9,849 nucleotides of DNA from NCBI GenBank assembly GCA_029857995.1, contig JAOUFZ010000049.1, positions 1 to 9,849 on the forward strand, written 5' to 3'. The notes below the pieces were generated by a model. The model was not told the origin of the DNA. It saw nothing but the letters and a program-made list of their open reading frames with translations, and did no database searches. A program made the translations under genes and the position numbers. Below are positions 5,769 to 9,849 of this stretch, piece by piece (the stretch's first letter is position 1; every line of letters starts with the position of its first letter). The DNA is from Dehalococcoidia bacterium (GTDB taxonomy: Bacteria > Chloroflexota > Dehalococcoidia > GIF9 > AB-539-J10).

Positions 5769-5872
5769 CTAAACTACCCAAGAAAATCTTGCGATTTTCT
5801 TGGGAACCCAGTTAATATAGAGCAGTTCTGGTCGGTCCTCGAAAAGTCGTGAGACTTTTTGGGGTAGTTTAG
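5769..5872. repeat. REPIN/BIME-like element: two inverted hairpin units
   Basis: The ends are an exact 11-bp inverted repeat, CTAAACTACCC (5769-5779) and GGGTAGTTTAG (5862-5872). Extending inwards, 17 of 20 positions agree between the two ends. Next to each end is a hairpin with a 12-bp stem and 4-nt loop. The first is perfect: CCCAAGAAAATC (5777-5788), loop TTGC, GATTTTCTTGGG (5793-5804). The second is CCTCGAAAAGTC (5837-5848), loop GTGA, GACTTTTTGGGG (5853-5864), with two G-T pairs. Two tagged hairpins in opposite orientation around a short core is the layout of REPIN/BIME elements. Neither hairpin acts as a terminator for a gene in this window, since both neighbours start here and read away. 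Confidence 0.7.
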
Positions 5873-5893
5873 AATAGTGAAGCAAAGTGAGCC

Positions 5894-5959
5894 AATAGGG
5901 TTTTGGCATTTGGACTTGGGATTTTGGATTTGTTTAGAGATTAGACATTAGGATTTGGA
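5894..5959. repeat. Decayed GGATTT-type repeat upstream of the aconitase-family operon
   Basis: A tract built from variants of one word: TTTTGGCATTTGG, ACTTGGGATTTTGG, ATTTGTTTAGAG and ATTAGGATTTGG. It shares GGATTTTGGA and GGATTTGTTT with the element at 317-466. The tract runs to within 6 nt of ATG 5966, so the leader of that gene, including its only candidate ribosome site (GGA, 5957-5959), comes from repeat sequence. Confidence 0.5.
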
Positions 5960-5965
5960 CTATAC

Positions 5966-7219
5966 ATGGGCAAGACGCTAGCCGAGAAGATTTTGAGCCT
6001 CAAATCGCATGGCGAGGCGAAAGCCGGGGACGTTGTAATTGGCGATGTGGACTTGGCTTTTGTCCAGGATACTACCGGCCCGCTCACCATAAGACAGTTC
6101 AAGGAAAGCGGTTTTGAAGCTCTAGCCAAGCCGCAACGGACAATAATATTCCTGGACCATGCCGCCCCCAGTCCCGCTCAGCAGCTGTCTAACGACCATC
6201 TCTTTCTGCGCCACTTTGCTGGGGAAGCGGGTTGTCCCATCTACGATGTCGGCGAAGGCATATGCCACCAGCTGGTGGCGGAGAATTTCGCTAATCCCGG
6301 AGACGTCATTGTGGGTGCGGACTCTCATACTGTTACTGCGGGAGCTTTGGGAGCTTTTGCCACTGGCATGGGTTCCAGCGATGTTGCCGTAGCGTTAGCC
6401 CTAGGTAAGACTTGGTTTCGAGTGCCGGAGAGTTTTCTAATCGGGCTCAGTGGCACCTTCCCTCGGGGAGTCTATGCCAAGGACTTGATTTTGTATCTCA
6501 TTGGTCGGATTGGCGCTGATGGTGCTAGTTACAAAGCTTTGGAATTTGCCGGCGAAGCCCTGGCTAAGCTGACTGTGTCGCAGCGTCTGACTATCGCCAA
6601 TATGGCTGTGGAGGCTGGGGCCAAGGTTGGCTTGTTTCCCAGCGATAGAATCACACGGGACTTCCTTAGAGAGCATGGCCGGGGCGACAAATACAAGCCA
6701 TTGTCTGCAGATAGTGGAGCAAATTACGAACGGGTTATACCCGTGAATCTCGACCAGCTCGAACCGATGCTCTCGCTTCCCCACGCTGTGGACAACGTCC
6801 GTCCGGTGACTCAAACGAAAGGGGTCAAAATCCAGCAGGCATTTATTGGCGCCTGCACTAATGGACGTCTGGAGGATTTGGCTGTGGCTGCTGGGATTCT
6901 CAATGGCCAGAAGAGACATGCCGATACCAGGTTGCTTATAGCGCCAGCTTCGAGGCAGGTGCTCATTCGGGCCATTGGAAAAGGCTATATCCAGAGCTTA
7001 ATTGAAGCTGGAGCGATTATTCTACCGCCGGGTTGCGCAGCTTGTCTCGGTCTTCATCAGGGGGTGTTGGGAGATGGCGAGGTTTGCCTTTCCACCGCCA
7101 ATCGTAATTTTAAGGGCAGGATGGGCAACCCCGAGGCTATGGTATACTTGGCTAGCCCGGCCACTGCCGCCGCCTCAGCCATAAGGGGCGAGATCACCGA
7201 CCCGCGGGAATTCATATAA
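5966..7219 (+). CDS. Aconitase/3-isopropylmalate dehydratase family, large subunit
   Basis: A 417-residue [4Fe-4S] hydro-lyase subunit of the LeuC/HacA type. The start matches the family's N-terminus (M-G-K-T-L-A-E-K-I-L). Cluster ligands are C297 (in GACTNGRLEDL), C357 and C360 (in PPGCAACLG). Substrate-pocket motifs are D-H-A-A-P (64-68), V-G-A-D-S-H-T-V-T (116-124) and N-R-N-F-K-G-R-M-G (379-387). It works with the small subunit encoded next. The family covers isopropylmalate, homoaconitate, methyl- or dimethylmalate and aconitate isomerisation, and the large subunit does not decide between them. Followed directly by the small subunit and an isocitrate-dehydrogenase-type enzyme, and with no leuA or leuB nearby, a role as citrate/isocitrate aconitase is the best inference. 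A split aconitase of this kind would replace the single-chain AcnA/AcnB. Confidence 0.9.
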   Translation: MGKTLAEKILSLKSHGEAKAGDVVIGDVDLAFVQDTTGPLTIRQFKESGFEALAKPQRTIIFLDHAAPSPAQQLSNDHLFLRHFAGEAGCPIYDVGEGICHQLVAENFANPGDVIVGADSHTVTAGALGAFATGMGSSDVAVALALGKTWFRVPESFLIGLSGTFPRGVYAKDLILYLIGRIGADGASYKALEFAGEALAKLTVSQRLTIANMAVEAGAKVGLFPSDRITRDFLREHGRGDKYKPLSADSGANYERVIPVNLDQLEPMLSLPHAVDNVRPVTQTKGVKIQQAFIGACTNGRLEDLAVAAGILNGQKRHADTRLLIAPASRQVLIRAIGKGYIQSLIEAGAIILPPGCAACLGLHQGVLGDGEVCLSTANRNFKGRMGNPEAMVYLASPATAAASAIRGEITDPREFI

Positions 7220-7224
7220 AGAAC

Positions 7225-7310
7225 AGAAGTGCAAAAGGCAAGAATGCAGAGCAGAAATCAAAGGTGAAATTTTTTCAATTTGGTTTTTTGTCTTTTATTT
7301 TTGATTTCCA
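7225..7310. repeat. Foldback AT-rich repeat between the two hydro-lyase subunits
   Basis: GAAATCAAA (7254-7262) and TTTGATTTC (7300-7308) are an exact 9-bp inverted pair around an AT-rich core, and CTTTTATTTTTG (7292-7303) is shared with the element at 317-466. The upstream part (AAAAGGCAAGAATGCAGAG) has the same purine-rich texture. No T-run terminator follows, and the downstream gene begins 15 nt later, so this is most likely a transcribed repeat inside the operon. Confidence 0.45.
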
Positions 7311-7322
7311 AGAAGAGTGGCA

Positions 7323-7856
7323 ATGTCTGATTTGATGCTTAAAGGTGAAGCCATTAAGCTGGGAGATGATATCTCCACTGATGACATTATTCCTGGCAGG
7401 TTTGCCCATCTGAGGAGCAACTTGCCGGAACTGGCCAAACACGTCCTGGAAGATGCTGCCCCTGAATTTGCCTCAAGGGCAAGGGCTTTGTCAGCGACGG
7501 GCGGAGGCAAGGCAATTTTGGTGGCGGGCAAGAATCTTGGTCTGGGTTCCAGTCGGGAGCATGCTCCGGTAGTGATCAAGATGTCGGGGGTCGGTGCTAT
7601 TATAGCCAGATCGGCAGCGCGCATCTTCTTCCGGAACGCCATAAACCAGGGATTGCCTGTCCTGCTTTGCGACACCGACAGAATCGGCGACGGCGATGAG
7701 CTAAAGATGAACGTGACCGCTGGTGAGATTGCTAATTTGACCTCTGGTATTGCATTAAGTTGTGGCAAGATGCCGCCGATAATGTCCGCCATCCTTAAAG
7801 AGGGTGGGCTCATCCCATACATACAGAAGCATAAGGACTTCGTCATTACAAGCTAA
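7323..7856 (+). CDS. Aconitase/3-isopropylmalate dehydratase family, small subunit
   Basis: A 177-residue LeuD-like swivel domain that closes the active site of the large subunit. ATG 7323 is chosen over the in-frame GTG 7317 because AAGAG (7313-7317) lies 5 nt before it and overlaps the GTG. Family motifs are DDISTDDIIPGRF (15-27), GLGSSREHAP (73-82), which supplies the catalytic serine and the arginine, and SAARIFFRNAINQGLP (97-112). The specificity loop after IIPGR, which in homoaconitase and isopropylmalate enzymes begins Y-L-x-x, reads F-A-H-L-R-S-N-L-P-E-L here and is about one residue longer. That is consistent with a substrate other than isopropylmalate, but I cannot say which from the loop alone. 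It lies in an operon with the large subunit (103 nt upstream) and isocitrate dehydrogenase (40 nt downstream). Confidence 0.9.
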   Translation: MSDLMLKGEAIKLGDDISTDDIIPGRFAHLRSNLPELAKHVLEDAAPEFASRARALSATGGGKAILVAGKNLGLGSSREHAPVVIKMSGVGAIIARSAARIFFRNAINQGLPVLLCDTDRIGDGDELKMNVTAGEIANLTSGIALSCGKMPPIMSAILKEGGLIPYIQKHKDFVITS

Positions 7857-7860
7857 CTTT

Positions 7861-7896
7861 CCTCTCCCTTGACGGGAGAGGATTAAGGTGAGGGTG
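7861..7896. repeat. Palindromic interspersed repeat that supplies the ribosome site of the IDH gene
   Basis: CCTCTCCC and GGGAGAGG form an exact 8-bp stem around TTGAC (7861-7881), followed by ATTAAGGTGAGGGTG. I recognise this 'cctctcccttgayggGAGAGGattaaggtgagggtg' word as a common intergenic repeat in metagenomic bacterial genomes; the copy number here is one. There is no T-run, so it is not an intrinsic terminator. GGTGA (7887-7891) at its end sits 5 nt before ATG 7897 and looks like the working Shine-Dalgarno site. Confidence 0.6.
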
Positions 7897-8982
7897 ATGG
7901 CTATTATGAAACACAGAGTGACTTTCATCCCTGGTGATGGCATAGGCCCTGAGGTGGCTGAGGCGACACGGCGAGTGCTGGAAGCTACGGGGGTCAACTT
8001 CCAGTGGGACACTGTTATCATAGGTAGTCAGGCTCAGGATAAGTTTGGCACACCTCTCCCTGACCAGGCCCTCCAGTCCATCAGGAAAAACAAAGTAGCC
8101 CTTAAGGGACCGGTGACGACGCCCATAGGCGCAGGCTTCAGGAGCGTCAACGTCGCTTTGAGGCAAACCTTGGACCTTTATGCTTGCCTGCGTCCCTATA
8201 AGGTGTACCCGGGTATAAAAACGCCGTTCCAGGGCGTGGATATATTGGTGGTCAGGGAGAACACCGAAGACCTCTATGCCGGTATCGAATTCGCCAAAGG
8301 TGATTCAGGAACCAAGAAATTGCTGAACCTTGTGCTCGATGCCACGGGAAAGGAGATAAGCAAAGACTCTGCTGTGAGCCTGAAGGTGATATCTCAGAAA
8401 GCGAGCCGGCGGATTGTCAAATTCGCCTTTGAATATGCCAGGCGGAACGGCAGAAAGAAGGTGACTGCGGTCCACAAGGCTAACATACTCAAATTCTCCG
8501 ATGGCCTTTTCTTAGACACTGCTCGTGAAGTCGCCAGAGAGTATAGCGACATAGAATTTAACGATATGCTGGTGGACGCAATCTGTATGGAGCTGGTCAG
8601 GAAGCCCCAGATGTTTGACGTCCTGGTTTTGCCCAACTTGTACGGCGATATAATTTCCGACCTGTGTGCTGGGCTGGTTGGCGGCATGGGCGTAGCTCCG
8701 GGAGCCAACATCGGGGATGAAGTAGCTATTTTTGAACCTACGCATGGGAGCGCTCCTAAATATGCCGGGAAAAACAAGGCCAATCCCATGGCCATGATGC
8801 TCTCCGGTGTGATGATGCTGCGTTATCTCGGAGAAAAGGATAGCGCCGATAAGTTGGAAAGCGCTATTGCTGAGGTTATAGCCGAGGGCAAGGATGTCAC
8901 CTATGATTTGAAGCTTGACCCGTCCACTGCGGTAGGCACCAGCCAGGTAGCCGACGCTGTAATAGCGAAGCTAAAGCGTTAA
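7897..8982 (+). CDS. icd: Isocitrate dehydrogenase (beta-decarboxylating dehydrogenase family)
   Basis: A 361-residue enzyme that oxidises isocitrate to 2-oxoglutarate and CO2. ATG 7897 fits GGTGA at 7887-7891; ATG 7906 (Met-Lys-His-Arg) is an equally family-like start. The N-terminus reads VTFIPGDGIGPEV. The substrate loop G-F-R-S83-V-N85-V-A-L-R89 carries the Ser-x-Asn pair of isocitrate dehydrogenases, unlike the hydrophobic pair of isopropylmalate dehydrogenase. Further residues are R99, R120-E-N-T-E-D, Y127, K194, D227, D251 and D255; the family signature N-L-Y-G-D-I-I-S-D starts at 247. The chain resembles the short mitochondrial NAD-type subunits, yet the cofactor loop H-G-S-A-P-K288-Y289-A-G has the Lys-Tyr pair of NADP enzymes and Y336 matches Tyr391 of E. 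coli. NADP use is therefore likely. It is the last gene of the operon. Confidence 0.9.
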   Translation: MAIMKHRVTFIPGDGIGPEVAEATRRVLEATGVNFQWDTVIIGSQAQDKFGTPLPDQALQSIRKNKVALKGPVTTPIGAGFRSVNVALRQTLDLYACLRPYKVYPGIKTPFQGVDILVVRENTEDLYAGIEFAKGDSGTKKLLNLVLDATGKEISKDSAVSLKVISQKASRRIVKFAFEYARRNGRKKVTAVHKANILKFSDGLFLDTAREVAREYSDIEFNDMLVDAICMELVRKPQMFDVLVLPNLYGDIISDLCAGLVGGMGVAPGANIGDEVAIFEPTHGSAPKYAGKNKANPMAMMLSGVMMLRYLGEKDSADKLESAIAEVIAEGKDVTYDLKLDPSTAVGTSQVADAVIAKLKR

Positions 8983-9117
8983 TCTGAGCCAGGCGATTAT
9001 GGTGAGGCCACAATAGGAAGCACTATCATAGCGGTGGGCAAATCGGATTAGGGAAACTTGGAGTTCGTATATACTGGGTTATACGAAACCAGCCGAAAGA
9101 ATGTTTGAGGGATGCAC
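8983..9117. other. Spacer at a composition boundary, no gene seen
   Basis: The 135 bp between icd and the SIR2 gene hold no open frame that I can support, no clear terminator for icd and no tRNA. Base composition changes across it. By hand count, sampled 60-base lines of icd (8401-8460 and 8641-8700) are 55-60% G+C, while lines in the SIR2 gene (9121-9180, 9361-9420, 9661-9720) are 35-42%. The right part carries an operator-like inverted repeat. Confidence 0.5.
9064..9087. promoter_or_regulatory. Operator-like inverted repeat upstream of the SIR2 gene
   Basis: TTCGTATA (9064-9071) and TATACGAA (9080-9087) are an exact 8-bp inverted pair with an 8-bp spacer. TTGGAG (9058-9063) and TATACG (9080-9085) could serve as a weak -35/-10 pair 16 bp apart, so the right half-site would overlap the -10. 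The arrangement resembles a dimeric repressor site 30 bp before the start codon. Confidence 0.45.
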
Positions 9118-9849
9118 ATGAAGATTCCTAAACCATTGCTTGATGATATCAAACTGGGTAAATGTTTACCCTTTATTGGCGCTGGATTTTCACTCAATTG
9201 TCACGCTCCTGCTGGTTTAAAGATGCCTGATTGGAGTGGACTTGCTGAAACGTGGGCTAATGAAGCAGATATAGATCCAAATTTAGCTCCACCAAAAATT
9301 GCTTCTCTCTACGAACGCCGCTTTGGACGTGTCCAACTAATCGAATCAATTCGCCGTGCTCTTCATGCTGATGAGATCGAACCAGGAGATGTACACCGCA
9401 ATTTTGCTTCTCTTTCATTTGAGACTGTCTATACCACTAACTTCGATTTACTTCTTGAAGCCGCATATCAAGAGATCAAAAAACCCTTTAGATCACTCGT
9501 GGGGGAACATCAAATGCCATTCCATGGAGGACCTTTAACTACAAGTATCGTAAAAATGCACGGTGACTTAAGACACGAAGAGCATATTATTGTTACAGAA
9601 GAGGATTTCAACAGATATCTTAGGAATTATCCTGTTGTAGCTACACACTTGTCCGCTATGCTAATTACTCAAACAGGGTTGTTTCTTGGATATAGTCTTT
9701 CTGATCCAGACTTCCAACACATAAAAGAAGTTGTCCGTTCTCGTTTAGGTAAGTTTGAAAGAATGGCTTACATAGTTCAATTTGATGCGAGCACTTCGGG
9801 TATTGAACAAATGATTCAATTAAATTTACATCCAATAAATCTTAAGACA
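9118..9849 (+). CDS. SIR2-like NADase-type protein, probable defence gene (5' part)
   Basis: The frame opens at ATG 9118, 5 nt after GAGGGA, and runs without a stop to the right edge (244 codons seen). Nucleotide-binding motifs of the SIR2-like family (SIR2_2 type) appear in order: P-F-I-G-A-G-F-S (18-25), Y-T-T-N108-F-D (105-110), K-M-H148-G-D (146-150) and F-L-G-Y-S-L-S-D-P-D-F (189-199). N108 and H148 are the positions that catalyse NAD+ cleavage in the family. The only cysteines are C16 and C28, so the zinc ribbon of sirtuin deacetylases is absent. Proteins of this kind hydrolyse NAD+ in anti-phage systems such as Thoeris ThsA, DSR and SIR2-Argonaute. Low G+C and codon choice unlike the neighbours suggest horizontal acquisition. 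The C-terminal sensor or effector part and any partner genes lie beyond the window. Confidence 0.85.
   Translation, partial: MKIPKPLLDDIKLGKCLPFIGAGFSLNCHAPAGLKMPDWSGLAETWANEADIDPNLAPPKIASLYERRFGRVQLIESIRRALHADEIEPGDVHRNFASLSFETVYTTNFDLLLEAAYQEIKKPFRSLVGEHQMPFHGGPLTTSIVKMHGDLRHEEHIIVTEEDFNRYLRNYPVVATHLSAMLITQTGLFLGYSLSDPDFQHIKEVVRSRLGKFERMAYIVQFDASTSGIEQMIQLNLHPINLKT

Noticed and set aside
5777..5864. The two strong hairpins as transcription terminators
   Set aside because: Both flanking operons start here and read outward, so there is no upstream transcript to end, and the symmetry fits a REPIN-type element better.
6437..6919. 160-aa minus-strand frame inside the large hydro-lyase subunit
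   Set aside because: A shadow of a clear, motif-bearing gene on the plus strand; no start signals.
7295..7846. 183-aa minus-strand frame
   Set aside because: It mirrors the small-subunit gene nearly base for base; the plus-strand frame has all family motifs.
7861..7881. Palindrome after the small subunit as an intrinsic terminator
   Set aside because: There is no T-run after the stem, and icd begins within 16 nt, so operon continuity is more likely.
8394..8795. 133-aa minus-strand frame inside icd
   Set aside because: Antisense shadow of the isocitrate dehydrogenase coding region.
1..9849. CRISPR arrays, tRNA, rRNA, riboswitches and insertion-sequence transposases
   Set aside because: I saw no regularly spaced direct repeats, no cloverleaf or rRNA words, no recognised riboswitch core and no transposase motif.

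Overview
The window looks like chromosomal DNA from an uncultured anaerobic bacterium, most plausibly a Dehalococcoidia-type member of Chloroflexota. This is an inference from three things. The folate cluster uses a PTPS-like protein with an active-site glutamate, a FolB bypass known in Chloroflexi and a few other phyla. The citrate-to-2-oxoglutarate genes are of the split LeuC/LeuD type plus an NAD/NADP-IDH-like enzyme. The spacers are full of degraded interspersed repeats. No rRNA or tRNA is present to settle the taxonomy.

Layout. (1) 1-256: 3' end of a winged-helix regulator (+). (2) 257-511: decayed foldback and other repeats. (3) 512-1912 (-): a DHA2-type MFS drug exporter, divergent from (4) 2060-2968 (+): a CDF metal exporter with an N/D-D/D metal site that suggests manganese. 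(5) 3008-3666 (-): three small genes read leftwards, a 115-aa conserved-looking protein, a 61-aa very basic protein and a 39-aa one-helix membrane protein. They are divergent from (6) 3742-3924 (+), a Trm112-like zinc protein; two back-to-back extended -10 promoters lie in the spacer. (7) 4002-5741 (-): folP-folK-ptpS, a compact folate operon. (8) 5742-5965: spacer with a 104-bp REPIN-like double hairpin and a decayed AT-rich repeat. (9) 5966-8982 (+): large and small subunits of an aconitase/isopropylmalate-isomerase family enzyme followed by isocitrate dehydrogenase, with repeats in both spacers. (10) 9118 to the right edge (+): the first 244 codons of an AT-rich SIR2-like NADase-type gene behind an operator-like inverted repeat, probably the start of an acquired defence module.

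How the genes work together. PTPS-III would make 6-hydroxymethyl-dihydropterin from dihydroneopterin triphosphate, FolK pyrophosphorylates it and FolP joins it to p-aminobenzoate. The LeuC-like/LeuD-like pair plus IDH would convert citrate to isocitrate and then 2-oxoglutarate, supplying glutamate. The two exporters look like independent housekeeping or resistance functions. The most promising lead for an undescribed system is the SIR2 gene cut by the right edge, whose partners must lie in the next window. The most secure functional insight is the PTPS-III reassignment of a gene that would usually be labelled queD.
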